The position numbers and the translations under genes were made by a program. From Nageia nagi (lineage: Eukaryota; Pinophyta), in assembly GCA_050084985.1 (NCBI GenBank), contig JBITNC010000001.1, positions 54,126,001 to 54,190,000 of the forward strand: 64,000 nucleotides of DNA. The letters are read 5' to 3'. Below, piece after piece: positions 18,663 to 31,040 of the stretch. Below the pieces are notes generated by a model, which had not been told where the DNA came from, did no database searches, and was given only the letters and a program-made list of their open reading frames with translations. Every line of letters begins with the position of its first letter. Positions within the stretch are counted from its first letter, which is position 1.

Positions 18663-21577
18663 ATGAAGATGTTTTTGGGCTTTGCTTTTGCGATGGCATT
18701 TGCAGTAACTGATGCAAACGCTGCTAACGATACATATTTTGGGAAGAATTCTTTTTTGCATGGGCATTGTGAAGGAGGAAAATTTTCCGTCCCATATCAG
18801 CGTATGCTACTTGCAGAAGACATTCGGGGTCATGCGAGGGATATTGAAGCTCTTCTGTCCTTCCGATATGGCATTAAGACAGATCCACTGCAAGCGCTTT
18901 TCACTTGGACTGCAAACAATTCGAAGGAGGTGTGCTCGTGGAAGGGTGTTTGGTGCAGAGACTATACTAGAAGAGTGGTTGCCATCATCCTTCCGAATCT
19001 CCAATTGGAAGGTACGATTTCTCCTTTCTTGGGAGATCTTTCCTTGCTACACACTTTGAACCTGTCCTTCAATAATTTTATAGGAAATATTCCCGCAGAG
19101 CTAGGACAGCTCAAAGCATTGAGAATACTGGAACTCAAAAATAACCTGCTTACTGGTCATATACCCAAATCTTTGGCTAATTGCAAACATCTTCAGTATT
19201 TTAGACTTTCAAACAATAACTTGAGTGGGAGCATACCACAAGAATTTGGTCAACTGCGTCACTTAGAGCAGCTCCGATTGGCTGACAATGATTTGATTGG
19301 AAACATTCCCACATTGCTGAGCAACTGCACATCTCTTGTAGGATTGATTCTGGGTTCTAACAGTTTGACTGGAACCATTCCAAGGATATTGGAAAGCTGA
19401 CAAGGTTAACCATCCTAGATCTGGGAGCAAACAATTTGACTGGAACCATTCCCAAAGATATTGGAAAGCTGAGGGATCTAACATTTTTGAGTCTTAGCCA
19501 TACCAACCTAATCGGTACCATACCTGAAAGTATAGCTAACTTGAGCAAGCTTGAGACACTTCTTCTTCACACAAGTAAATTTTCAGGCTTGATCCCAGAC
19601 TATATTGGAAAGCTGACAGGGTTAACCGTCCTGCATCTTGGAGCAAACGATTTGACTGGAACCATTCCTGAGGATATTGGGAAGCTGACAAACTTAACAT
19701 TTCTGTGTTTGAACAGGAATAGTCTAACAGGTACCATACCAGAAAGTATAGCTAATTTGACAAAGCTTGAGACACTTTATCTTGACGTCAGTAATTTGTC
19801 AGGCACTATCCCAAAGGATATTGGAAAGCTGACAAGGCTAACCATCCTAGATCTGGGAGCAAACAATTTGACTGGAACCATTCCCAAAGATATTGGAAAG
19901 CTGAGGGAGCTAACATTTTTGAGTCTTAGCCATACCAATTTAACGGGTACCATACCAGAGAGTATAGCTAACTTGAGCAAGCTTAAGAAACTTCTTCTTC
20001 ACACAAGTAAATTTTCAGGCTTGATCCCAAAGGATATTGGAAAGCTGACAGGGTTAACCGTCCTGCATCTTGGAGCAAACGATTTGACTGGAACCATTCC
20101 TGAGGATATTGGGAAGCTGATAAACTTAACATTTCTGTGTTTGAACAGGAATAGTCTAACAGGTATCATACCAGAAAGTATAGCTAATTTGACCAAGCTT
20201 AAGACACTTTATCTTGACAGCAGTAATTTGTCTGGCAGTATCCCAAAGGAAATTGGAAAGCTGACAAAGTTAAGTGTCCTAGATCTTGGAACAAACAGTT
20301 TGTCTGGAACCATTCCGAGGGATATTGGAAGACTGACAGAGCTCACATTTTTGAGTTTTAACAAAAACAGGTTAATGGGTACAATACCCCAAAGCGTAGG
20401 TAACTTGACCAAGCTTGACACTCTGTTACTTGACGCCAGCAATTTATCAGGGAGTATTCCAGAAACCATAGGTGGTCTGGCCTCATTGAAGTATTTGGAC
20501 ATGTCAGATAATAAACTGACAGGAAGCGTTCCAGCTTCACTCAGCAACTGTACATCTTTAAAAAAGCTAAAGTTGTCCAACAATTCATTGACGGGATGTC
20601 TTACAGATATAAGATTTCCCTCTTCTCTGGATGTTTTGTCTGTTCATTCTAATCTTTTGTCTGGTTCTCTGCCTCCAAGCTTGGCCAACTGTACCCAGAT
20701 CAAACTTCTGGATTTGAGAAAAAATATATTGACAGGTGAGCTTCCTCAGCACTTGGCACATTTTCAAGATTTAAGAGTTTTAAGTGTAGGGTATAATATG
20801 CTCCAAGGCAGTATTCCTCAGTGGATTACCAACCTCACCCAGCTACAAGTGCTTGATTTGTCCAACAATAAATTACAGGGAAGAATACCCGATCATCTGG
20901 AACCTCTTCATGGGTTTGGAATCCTTGGAGATCCCAAACTGGGCGGCAATACTCTCTACGAGGATATGATAGTTATAATGAAAGGTCAGGAGTACAAAGT
21001 AGACTATGTATTGCAGGCAAATACCATACTTGACCTGTCAAACAATAATCTCACAGGTGAGATACCGGCAAGCATAGGTACCCTTAGTAACCTGCGCTTA
21101 CTAAATCTGTCAAGAAACCGATTGGAAGGGAAGATACCGCCATCCACTGGGCGCATATCAACTCTGGAGCAGCTGGACTTGTCTCACAATAAGCTGACAG
21201 GGCGCATTCCTGAGGAGCTTTCTAACTTGTCCAAGTTGGCGTCTCTGGATGTTTCGTCAAATAGGCTTTCTGGACCCATACCCACTGGGACTCAATTTTG
21301 GACGTTCTTCGAGAGCTCATTCAGGGACAATGAGGGTCTATGCGGACGCCCTTTACCTAAATGCAACCAAAACAACGACAAACCAGCAAAGCCTGATCGT
21401 GTAGAGGATTCAAGATGGTCAGTGTGGAGGAGTGTGGATGAGAACATCTCCGTGATTGGTCTTGCAATTGGATTTGGGATTGGATTAGGAGGGACAATCT
21501 CTCTCATTTTTGGATGGGGCAGAATCAGAAATATTGTGCTGGGCTCCGAAGTCCGACCGCGAATTGGAGTTTACTGA
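18663..21577 (+). pseudogene. LRR receptor-like protein (RLP), one frameshift
   Basis: A cell-surface receptor-like protein without a kinase. The likely ATG is at 18663 (the GTG before it is not needed). A hydrophobic signal peptide (FLGFAFAMAFAVTDANA) comes first. A cysteine-paired LRRNT cap follows (ALLSFRYGIKTDP...CSWKGVWC), then about 28 plant-type 24-residue repeats (LxxLxxLxLxxNxLTGxIP). Near 20900-21000 comes the island region (HLEPLHGFGILGDP, YEDMIVIMKGQEY) typical of RLPs, then the last repeats, a GLCGRPLPKC cap, an acidic spacer and a membrane helix at about 21445-21519 (glycine-rich). The basic tail is ~20 residues. One missing base near 19377-19382 (CCAAGG where the repeat has CCCAAAGG) moves the frame and stops it at 19398-19400. 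The second frame then runs open to 21577. No intron is visible. It is either a fresh pseudogene or a base error. Confidence 0.88.
19384..20247 (+). repeat. 432-bp direct duplication inside the LRR gene
   Basis: Bases 19384-19815 and 19816-20247 are near-identical at an offset of exactly 432 bp, i.e. 144 codons or six 24-residue LRRs. Only scattered substitutions separate them (for example GGGATC against GGGAGC, and Asp-Tyr against Lys-Asp in one repeat). The exact multiple of 24 codons keeps the solenoid register. The frameshift lies at the upstream junction of the first copy. Unequal crossing-over is the likely cause. Confidence 0.92.
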
Positions 21578-22749
21578 TTTCCAGAGTAATTGCAGCTGCT
21601 GCTTTTGGTATGATCAGCATGATTCAGCAATGAACCCGTGGAGCTTAAATAATTTCAGTGTTGTTAATTTATACCTACTAGTATTTATATTTGATAAATA
21701 ATAATGTTTTTCAAATTGAAATCTATAAAGTTATTATATATATATTAGTGGCTCACTTCCTTCTTGCAGGGTGATCCGTTGCATTCATTTATCAAGGCAA
21801 TTTGCTCCTAGTGGCCTCTGGCCCTCTCCTCCTTTTGGTTCTTCCATGACACTCAAACCATCTCTGCAATTGTGGTTAGAGAGATTCTATGCTCTCAAAC
21901 TTTTGATCTTGGGTTCTTGACACAACTCCAAGCTATCTTCAGATTACCTCTCTTCTCCTGGTATTCAAGCTGTATGGGCATTATACTATCAATTTTGTAT
22001 GCTCTTGATGATATCGTGGCTCAGGTTGAAAAGCTAACTGTTCTCAAAGGGCATTGCAATAGTTCTTTGCCTGCTCATTTTGAAGCAGTTGGAATAGGCT
22101 CTAAAGTCTAATTTGTATATTATGTAAACTCTCTAGTTTTAGTAGATAACTTTGTTTAATAATTAAAAATGATGTTATTATATATATACATATAAAATCC
22201 TTTTATTTTATTTAGATTCAATTGAATATATTTCAAGTTTTTTTCTTTAAATTTTTGTTTAAGTTATTATATCAATTTTAAAATATTCCTATTTATTATT
22301 ATTTGTATTTAAAAGATTTCTATAATAATATACTAAACTTTCCAACTTATTTGGAATGTTCCATGTAAGTGATTAATTGATCTATTTATATTGTATGTGA
22401 ATGATATCGATTATAATCTTCAAGTCATTTTCTAATAAAATTTATCCTATGTAAGAATCATTTTATGAAATACTAACCTTATAAAAAACTTGACCTACTA
22501 TATTCTATTACTCTCATTACAAGTTCTCTAATTAAACTTATCAAAACTTTGTTCATTATTGATAATAACTACATTATGAGTCCACTTGCATTTAATGGTT
22601 TGCAAATTAATTCCCATCTTGCAAGGACCCATTTTTTATGTTTATTATGTGTAATTACAGAAAGAGTGAAACTAAAAAGAAGTCAAAATGCAGTTGAGTA
22701 ATAGCGAAACTGCAATAGAAAGATACCGATGCAAACTTGAACCAAAATC
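21578..22749. other. 3' flank of the LRR gene, no gene seen
   Basis: AT-rich 3' flank. A 79-codon open stretch at 21872-22111 resembles no family I know and is not annotated. No clear polyadenylation signal stands out. Confidence 0.5.
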
Positions 22750-23050
22750 TTTCAAGCTTGGGTGGATGTTGTAACTAGAGATAAGGTAAAAGATATAGTC
22801 AAAGTTAAAATTAAGGCCAAGATTGTTGATAATGAAATATGAATTACAGTTCCAAAGGAGATTCTAGACTTTGAGGTAGATAGGAGGAAAAATACATTGA
22901 TTAGGAGATTTGTTGGATTGGGGCCCAATCTTGATGTGATTCAAATATGGATGATAGATAGATAGATCAATAAGTCTTTTACGCCCTTTTAATCCACTTG
23001 GTTTGTAGGACTTGTCAAAGATTATCCAAAAATCAATATATATCAATTAA
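22750..23050 (+). pseudogene. Possible LINE ORF1 (DUF4283-like) relic
   Basis: In the plus-strand frame near 22760-22975 the text reads VDVVTRDKVKDIVKVK, then ITVPKEILDFEVDRRKN and TLIRRFVGLGPNLDVIQIWM, with stops inside. The 'LIxRFVGxxPNLDVI' block resembles the DUF4283 RNA-binding-like domain found in plant LINE ORF1 proteins. The match is short and no zinc knuckle or RT follows, so this is a tentative call. Confidence 0.3.
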
Positions 23051-24764
23051 GTATTTGAATGATTATTTTTAATAAAATTAAGTCGTATCATAAAATATTC
23101 ATGCTTGTTTTGGTTATACTATGTTCTCTCTTTTGTTTTGAAAAAAGGGGACTTAAAAACAAAGAACAACAACATATGAATATAGAATTAGATGCTTCAA
23201 ATTTAAATAACACTTACAATCTTGACAACACAAGTTATCAATTCTTGGAGCATAAACAAATGTTTACCATTATACTTCTCAATTTTTCAAAGTAAGAAAA
23301 TTGAAGGGTAATGAAGTTATTGGTATCATATCAAGAAAGGCTTGAAAATAATTAAACATGTTGAGTCACAAGCATTGTTGTAGCTATATTGACAGCATTT
23401 ATGTAAGTTCTTCAAAGGACATGGTGGATGCCAATTTCGCTTGTTTAGGATTAGATTGTGTGTATATATATAATGCCTAAATGTTCTTTATAAAATATCG
23501 TTGTTATTTATACATAACACCTTTTGTCAAATTTAAATTTAACATCAATAATTTCAAATAAGAATATCCCTTGTATCATACATATCAATAATTGTATGTG
23601 TGTGTATTCTTTATTATGTTTTGCTTCCTTGTAATTGCTTAGTTCGACATTATATATGAAATCCATCTTTCAAACTTCTACATATCTTATGCATGCAATG
23701 TGCTATTAATTCGGCTAAGAAATTGGATGATCAATCCTTAATAATTGAATAAAGATAAATAATTGATTCCAAATGGTTGATTATTATCGATTCATTTAGT
23801 TCATGAATCGTATCAATGATAGGCTCAATTGGAATTAATTCCCACCTGAATGATTAACAAAGTTTTGGTTGGTCTCCTCTCCCTCCTGGACAATTATTGG
23901 CTCCCATATGCTTGGTTGTTGATGATCAATATGTATAGGCATATACAATTTAAGCTTTGAATAGAAGATTTATTGGCATTAATACATTTCTAGCAAAAAA
24001 CTCTTCCACAACCCACTATTTTCCTTGCGCTTATGAGTGGAATCTATTGAGTTAGTCCATAGAGGGAAGGAGAGGAAATTGGTCTATAATGGGTTGGTCT
24101 GTCCCCATAAATGATGGTTCGGTTGGCAACATCATCATGCCTCCTAGATTTATGATTCACATTTATTATTGTTTTTTTATATATATTTAAATTCATTTAA
24201 AAAAATATTAATATTTAATATTAAAAAGTATGATATTAAGATTAAAATAAATATTTTTTAAATAAACGTAATATTATTATTTTTTATATAAAAATATTTT
24301 AATTAAAAATTTGAATTATTTGTTGCCAAATCAATAAAAGAGTTGTATTTGAAGTAACTACAAGTTATATTGGATGAAATTATGTTTGTTACAATACTCA
24401 AGTAGGAAATTTTTTTTTCGCTTGAATTACTTAGCCAAGGTTATAATTTGAATGGTTACAATTTGAATAGGGATCTTCCTCCATGATTTTCATATCTTTT
24501 TGTATAATTTGACAATATCACAAAGTTAAGGAGGCTTGTTTCATAAGAGTGAAACGTAAACATTGAAAGTATTGGGGTTTCATGGAGAATAAGAACAAGA
24601 AAATTAGTTCCTCCAAGAGTGTGAGGGCAAAGCTTAGCCTCTCATTATGTGGAAGGAATACAAACAACATTTATCCAAATGATTATGAAATTGTATCCTC
24701 AATGTCGTACGTAAATACGAAAGGGATATTGAAGGCACCATGGAACTTAGAAAGATGATAACTC
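23051..24764. other. AT-rich intergenic DNA
   Basis: No recognisable gene. A 78-codon ORF at 23059-23295 is low in complexity and unlike known proteins. 24540-24760 may be decayed flank of the Copia relic that follows. Confidence 0.5.
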
Positions 24765-25172
24765 ACACCATAATGGAAATGGTTAGATGCATGTTGGGAA
24801 AATCTTCCTAAGTTTCTTTAGGGTTAAGTTGTGAATATCGCTATCTACACCTTGAATAGGTGTCCAACTAAAGTAGTTGAAGGCAAAACTTCATATGAAA
24901 GATGGAAGGAAAGAAACCTAATCTTAGGATAGTTGTCAAATATTTTTTACATAGTTTTAGAAAGAAGTGTAAAGTTAGATGCATATTTGTGGGCTATGAT
25001 AATCAACATAGAGGTTATAAAATCTATTCTTCTTTTTTAAAATCAATCTTTTCTCTAAGGGATGTCAAGTTCATTAAATATCCTAACGATCTCTCTTCAA
25101 AGTAAAAAACTTTGAAAACCCTTATGCAACTAGGATCAAGAGGTTGGACCATACCTCAAATGAGTCATCTAA
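24765..25172 (+). mobile_element. Copia integrase relic, target of Copia B
   Basis: Plus-strand text TIMEMVRCMLGKSS, then LNRCPTKVVEGKTSYERWKERNLI across a frame change, and RCIFVGYDNQHRGYKIYSS and FSLRDVKFI correspond to the C-terminal half of a Copia integrase (compare Copia A about 9930-9590). It lacks LTRs and the other pol domains and has stops and frameshifts. Copia B is inserted at its right end. Confidence 0.8.
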
Positions 25173-25177
25173 AGAAC

Positions 25178-25670
25178 TGTTGGAATGTATAATGCATTAT
25201 TGTAAAGGTTTGCATTAAATCTTTTATGTAAATTCATTAATACTTAAGGGTATCATTTGATACCTTAAGTATTTAAATGAATATGATAATGTAACTTGTC
25301 CTACACTCCATGTCATGAGCATGCCCCTTGGGTAAAAGGATGTGCATGTCATGCTTTTGTACATTGGTAAAAGGGTGATCCAAAGAGGGATTTTGGCCTA
25401 TAAATAGAAGGCTCCCTCTTTGTGATCACACACCAATTGTGGAGTAAAGTTATGTTATAGGATAGAAGTGTAGGAGTTGAGATTAGGAGAATTGTAAGAG
25501 AGTTGTATTTATGATTGAAGTAAAGATCTAGTTAGTGGATGTACTCCTAGTTAGAGGAACCACTTACATCTTATGTTATGAGATTGCTTTGTTAGTTAGT
25601 TAAATGTAATTGTGAGCTTTCATGTGATCTTGGTTGATTAAGAATTATCTTGTTAGTGTTAGTTCCTTCA
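25178..25670 (+). repeat. Copia B 5' LTR (493 bp)
   Basis: TGTTGGAATG...TTCCTTCA, matching 33322-33815. It holds a near-perfect palindrome at about 25243-25277 (arms AATACTTAAGGGTATCA and TGATACCTTAAGTATT). Confidence 0.95.
25399..25407 (+). promoter_or_regulatory. TATA box in the Copia B 5' LTR
   Basis: TATAAATAG, about 220 bp into the LTR and downstream of the palindrome. It occupies the same place as in Copia A, C and D. Confidence 0.7.
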
Positions 25671-25673
25671 AAT

Positions 25674-25685
25674 TGGTATCAGAGT
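25674..25685 (+). promoter_or_regulatory. Copia B primer binding site (tRNA-iMet)
   Basis: TGGTATCAGAGT starts three bases after the 5' LTR. It matches the initiator tRNA complement at 11 of 12 bases. Confidence 0.9.
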
Positions 25686-26052
25686 TAGGTGTGGAAGTTC
25701 TTCTTCAACATCTTGGAGGTTCTCCATCCTTCTTCATCTTTTGATGTCACTTTTCTTATTTGAGGTATATACAAGAGAATGTATAAATCTCTTCCTTATT
25801 ATTTTTTTTGTACTAACATACTTTTTCTTTGAAGATGTGCTAGTCCATTTTTTTATGATCAATTGGTTACTAACCTTTTTTTTACAAGACTCTTATTACT
25901 TAGCATATTGCTAATTTATTAAAACAAAGGGGTTAGTATGCAAAATTTTGAAATTTGTTTCAATTTTTTTTAAGAAATAATATGCAAAAATTATATATAT
26001 TATAAACCTTTTTTTTTTTTAAAAAAAGGAAGATTGAATCCCCTTTACAAAA

Positions 26053-26095
<43 letters not shown>

Positions 26096-28568
26096 AGGGT
26101 ATACTATATTTCAAAATTAAAAATATATAGTAATTTTTTATTACAAACCTTATTACTTTTTAAAAGCACTAGAAGGAAGGCGTGTTGATTCAAAATCTTT
26201 ATTTTTATCAATTTTTTTGAGTCTCTATTGATAGCTTTTTGGGCAGCAATATTTCAAAACTGAAATGCATATGTTTTTTATGGTGGTGGCCACAAAGCCT
26301 TCCCAAACTCCTACTCTCTTTGATCTGCCCACGGATTTCCCCTCATATGCTACCCTCTCACCTCATTGTAGATTTTCTCCACCTCTGTTCTAACTACGTA
26401 ACCCTCGTAGCCTATTCTCTTCCCTCGCAGCTCTACTGACCATAGCTACTTATGACCTCCTTGGTATCTGATTCGCACCATTGGGGTCTAGTTTCTGGGC
26501 TCCTAGGCAAAGAGGGGCCTCGTGCCCATGTTTTGAACCTGCCACTCGGTTGTCTCTCTCCCTTACGTGACCAAAGTGGTGCCCTCCTCCTCTCCAAAGG
26601 GCCTCTCCCTTGCCTGACCACATGGTCTCTCATCTCTAACCATAGCTTTCTCCACTTGCATGATTTTTTTTCTCGCTCACATTGACCTTGTCTTCGCCCC
26701 TGCAACATTTTTTTTACATCTCAACAAGTAACTAGCTTGGCGTAGCTTTGCTCATAGCTAGTGGCCCAAATCGAATGAAACTCCCTTCTTGGCTTCGCAT
26801 GATCCTCCGCCCAAGCTCTTGTGACCTCTCCATGCCTCTGTCCAATGCTGCATCGACTACGTGATCCCCATTCGTGCGACCCTCTACCAATGCCTCCTAT
26901 CCTCCGCTAGTGTGGCCCAGCACAACGCCTCTCTTTTCCTGTGCGGCCTCCACCTCCCTTTACTCCTAAACCTTGCAATTTTTGGGTAGAGTCCTTTTTT
27001 TTCAAAAAATTTGTGCCCCTTCTTTTTTAATTAGTCACATTTAATTTTTTGGGTTGCTTGCATGCTTTGTCTTAAGGGGCTCTCATTTAATGACTTGGTG
27101 CATTTTTTTGTTGTTTCTTACAAGGCATGTTTTATTTAATACCCCCTTCATAAACATTAATTGTTTTTAATCCTATACTTCAACTCTAAAGCTCTGTAAT
27201 GATGTTGCAGTAGAGTGAAGTAGATGGACAAATTTGCATTAATGGTTAAGTAAGATATTATCATTACTTTTAAAAGTATCTTTGAAACATGTGAGCTCTC
27301 TACATGTTACATTTTTAATCGCTTACATTAAAATATGTCTTATAGCCTAATGTTATTAAGGAGGATTTTTTTTTGCCTTGAAATAATTTTTTGCACCTAT
27401 TAAAATAAAGATACTAGTGCAAAATTTAGGCAATCTATTTTTTTTAAAAAAATAAGGGGGAATTTTATTATTTAGATTAGAATGCATATTAAAATTTCTT
27501 GGATGCATGACTAGATTTTTTGATGCAATAAACTTATGCAAACTCGAAAATGATGCATACTTATGCTTATATGATACATGTTTAAATATTTATTTTTGGT
27601 GTTGCATGCTTAGGACTTATTTTGTTAAGTTAAAAAATACATGTTGAGTATTTAGCCTTCATGCAAAGATAACTTATGCAAATTTTTAAAATTAATACGT
27701 GCTTATGCTTAAGTATTTCTCCTTTTTTTTTGCAAAATGAACTTGACAAAATATGGATTTGTGTAAAGATATCCTTTAGGGGTTAGTAAACAAAACCCAT
27801 TAGACACTTAGGATTCAAGTTATGAATGGATGATGTTTTATTTATGCTCTTTTATTTCATGTTTTGAACTTTGATTTATTTTCTTATGTAAACAAAAATG
27901 CAAATATTGATATGAGAAACCCCTTAAAATAATACATCCACATGTACATTCTACAACATGACTTGTTTGGGGAGCCATGAGTGAGGACAGACAGACTAGA
28001 GCTTTTAAATCCGATGATCCAAGTGGTGAAAAGTTCATACTTCTTAATTACCTCTAAATCCTCTGTTGGTCTAGATTTAACTCTATTAGGTGGATAAGCA
28101 TGTGTGTAGTGATACCACATGTTTGCACATCTATTAAAGGATTATCTTGATAATCTAGGAGGACAACTTGAAACTTAATCAAGATTAATAATTTGGTCAA
28201 TCCAATAAACATTGGAATCTTGAAAAATAACTAGTACTTCTCATTGTGAGAGTATATTGCTGCCCAAGAAGAATTGGTTGAAGATTGGTAGTGCTTGGGC
28301 TCCTCTTGTGTGGGCATCCAAGTGAAGGACTTAATTTTAGATAAGAAAATAAGCCTCAACAATGTCACTCTACATCTACGATTCTTGAGATGAGAAATGT
28401 ATTTGGGTACATGAGTTATTATTTGAATTGTAAAATATTTGCATTTGTAAATCAAATCAAATATGTATTTAGTGTTAAATGTAACATGTATTATTTACTT
28501 GGCTAAGACATAACATTTTGTTTATTAAAAATAATATATGCTTATTATTTCATATTTTTATGTAGCAA
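25686..28568 (+). other. Copia B leader
   Basis: Leader before gag, organised like Copia A: GGTGTGGAAG trace and GAGAATGTATAAAT block, AT-rich part with a (TA)n microsatellite (26057-26091), a GC-richer pocket (26220-27000), then the conserved gag-proximal block (about 27540-28560, with CTTGTTTGGGGAGCCATGAG near 27961). No gene is readable. Confidence 0.7.
26220..27000 (+). other. GC-richer variable pocket in the Copia B leader
   Basis: About 780 bp clearly richer in G+C, and C/T-rich on the element's sense strand, set in very AT-rich leader DNA. It sits where Copia A carries the deacetylase and PPR fragments. ORFs on both strands (26239-26439, 26452-26685, 26708-26433) match no family I recognise. 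It could be captured host DNA decayed beyond recognition, or element-own sequence. Confidence 0.5.
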
Positions 28569-29480
28569 ATGGGAGAATCTTTTTTACCCAACATATTCTT
28601 GATGGTTCCAACTATGGGATTTGGAAACCTTGGATGAGAGCCTAATTGCAAGCAAAGAAGCTTTGGTAAATAGTGAATGAGAACCTTATACCTTCTACAG
28701 ATGAGAAGGCACTAGAGGCTTACAACATAAAGAATGAGTTGGTAACCTTTATGATTTACTATGTAATTTCAAATGATGTGCTCTTGATGATTTCCTCTTC
28801 AACCTCGAAAAAAGAAGCATGGGATAAGCTTAAACAAATCTACCTTGGTTTAAAATTTTTAAGAAGGTTTACCATTCTCCAAAAGTTACTTCAATCTCGT
28901 CAAGAGAAAGATGAAAATGTGGTTATCTACTTGAATAAAATTATTGATCTAAATACCCAACTTGTTATTTATGGGTGCAATTATATCAATGATGAGTTCA
29001 TAATCTTCATTATTCTTCAAAGCCTCTTCAAAGTTTGAAAACTTTATGACAGTTATGAAAATAAGACTTGATAATGAAGAAAAAGCCATCTCACTTGAGA
29101 ACCTATTTAGGCATTTATTGAAATATGAGTAAACATTTAATAATAAAGTGTTGATTTCTTCTCCTAAGGATAATAAATTTGCCCTTAGTGCAATCAAAAC
29201 TCCTTTCAAAAAGAAGTTCAATCATCAAAATAAATCTTATCCTTCTTCTTCTAAAAGATTTGAGAAAAGAGGTAATGTCTACAATAGCAATAGGAATAAC
29301 AAAAACCATAGCAGCAGAACAACAATAATAATTATCATTTTAAGTAAAGAGATGGAAAAGGCAAAGTAAATATTCTTTATCCTAAGGAAAAGTTTGATGG
29401 TAATTGTAACTATTATAGCATTCAATATCATAAAGAAATTGATTGCTATAAAAAAAAAGAAAAAAAATAAAAGTAATGGA
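28569..29480 (+). pseudogene. Copia B gag with zinc knuckle
   Basis: Starts at ATG 28569, with an early frameshift in the ILDGSN block, and continues with ...TDEKALEAYNIKNELVTFMIYYVISNDVLLMISSSTSKKEAWDKLKQIYLG, the DUF4219/UBN2-type Copia gag. The zinc knuckle near 29400-29455 reads C-N-Y-Y-x4-H-x4-C, so its second Cys has become Tyr. This copy keeps the 500-600 bp that Copia A has lost. Several stops and frameshifts make it non-functional. Confidence 0.85.
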
Positions 29481-29816
29481 AATGTAAAGAACTATAAAAT
29501 AAAAAAGAATATTCATGCTAGTTTTGCTACGATGCTCTACTCTATGTCTTGCTCTTTTTCATCTGAATGGATTGTTGACTCTGGTTGCACTAATCACCTA
29601 TGCTTTGAAAAAAGAAAGTTTGAGAAATTTCATAAGTATAAAAAGGATGCCATTATGATAGGTGATAACTCTACCCTTGAAGTCCAAGGAATTAGGAGTG
29701 TGTTGATTCATGGAAAGGTTCTTGAAAATGTTCTCTATGTTTCTATGTTAAGGATGAACCTTCTCTCTATGATCCAAGTTGCTAGGAAAGGATACTCTTT
29801 TGAGTTCAATTCTTAA
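29481..29816 (+). pseudogene. Copia B aspartic protease domain
   Basis: Contains WIVDSGCTNHLCFEK with the D-S-G active site, then IMIGDNSTLEVQGIRSVLIHG and NLLSMIQVARKGYSFEF. A stop follows at 29814-29816 where Copia D has a Gln codon. Confidence 0.88.
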
Positions 29817-31040
29817 TCTTGGTGCATTAAAAAAGAACTTGCTACTTTGGTTAAAGGATCAGTGAAATATAACCTCTACATTATGGATCAAGTTCCATCA
29901 AAGATGTATCTTGCTTTTAGTGTATGTTCTAAAGGTAATCTTTGGCACCATTGTTTATGGCACCTTAACTATAAGAGTATTCAAGTCATGAAAGACTAAG
30001 AACTTATGGAAGGTTTGCCTTTAATTTCTTCTTCAGTTGGTCTATGCAAAAAGTGCATTCTTAGTAAGATGCATAGATAAAAATTTGTAAAAGATAAGGT
30101 AACAAGAGCATCTTAACCTCTTCAACTTGTGTATTTAGATTTGATGGGTCCATTTCAGATTAAGTCACTTGGAAGAGCATCTTACATTTTGACCTTCATT
30201 GTTAAGTTTAGTAGGATGACCTTTAGGTATCTACTTGGGCACAAAGATCAAACTTTTAAGAGTTTTAAGATTTTTAAGGTTTTTATTGAGAATCAAACTA
30301 ACCTTGAAATCAAGATGTTGAGATCAAATAATGGGAGATAATATAACAATAATGAGTTCAATGACTATAGTGCTAAGTATGAAATCAAGAGGTAGTTTAA
30401 GATTCCTTACACTCCTTAGCAGAACGGTATTGCCAAAAAAAAAAATAGAATAATTATAGAGATGGCTAGATGTATGTTGGGTAATCTTTCTAAGTTCTTG
30501 TAAGGTGAAGCTGTGAGCATTGCTATTTACACCTTGAATAGGTATCTTACAAAAGTTATTCATAGTAAAACTCCTTTTGAGGTATGGTCAAGAAAAAAAC
30601 CTAACATTTCTCACCTTAGGATGTTTGATTATGAAGCTTTCTCCTATATTATTTCTGAGAAAAGGAAGAAGTTAGACAAAAAAATTGAAAGATGCATCTT
30701 TGTGGGTTATGACAGTCAACATAGAAGCTACAGGCTTTACTCTCCAACCTATAAAGTAGTATTCATTTCGAAGGATGTAAAGTTCATTGAAATTTTTATA
30801 GAATCTACTTCTAATGAGAATGTTGATGATCCAAAGGACTCTTCAATTACTCCTAAGTGGTTGGATATTGATATAGATAAATCACCTTAAGAACAAAATT
30901 CTCTAACATAAAGGGTAACAAGGAGTATGACTTTAAACAAATCTTTAATTACCAAAATTGATAACAAGCATGAGCCCTCAACCTTCAAAGAAATTTCTAA
31001 GCATGAGTGCTAGATGAAAGCCATGAAAGTTGAGTATGAG
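29817..31040 (+). pseudogene. Copia B integrase
   Basis: Shows LWHHCLWHLNYKS and CKKCILSKMHR of the zinc-binding part, LDLMGPFQIKSLG and LRSNNGR of the core (the DNEGE Asp is now Asn-Asn), LNRYLTKVIHSKTPFEVWSRKKPN and FVGYDSQHRSYRLYSP. Many stops occur, including TAG at 30393-30395 after EIKR. This is the codon that is also a stop in Copia A and D. Confidence 0.9.

Noticed and set aside
26057-26091. (TA)n run as a regulatory feature
   Set aside because: A simple microsatellite inside AT-rich leader DNA.
26239-26708. Overlapping ORFs in the Copia B pocket as possible genes
   Set aside because: They arise from GC-richer, stop-poor sequence on both strands, have odd composition and match no known family.
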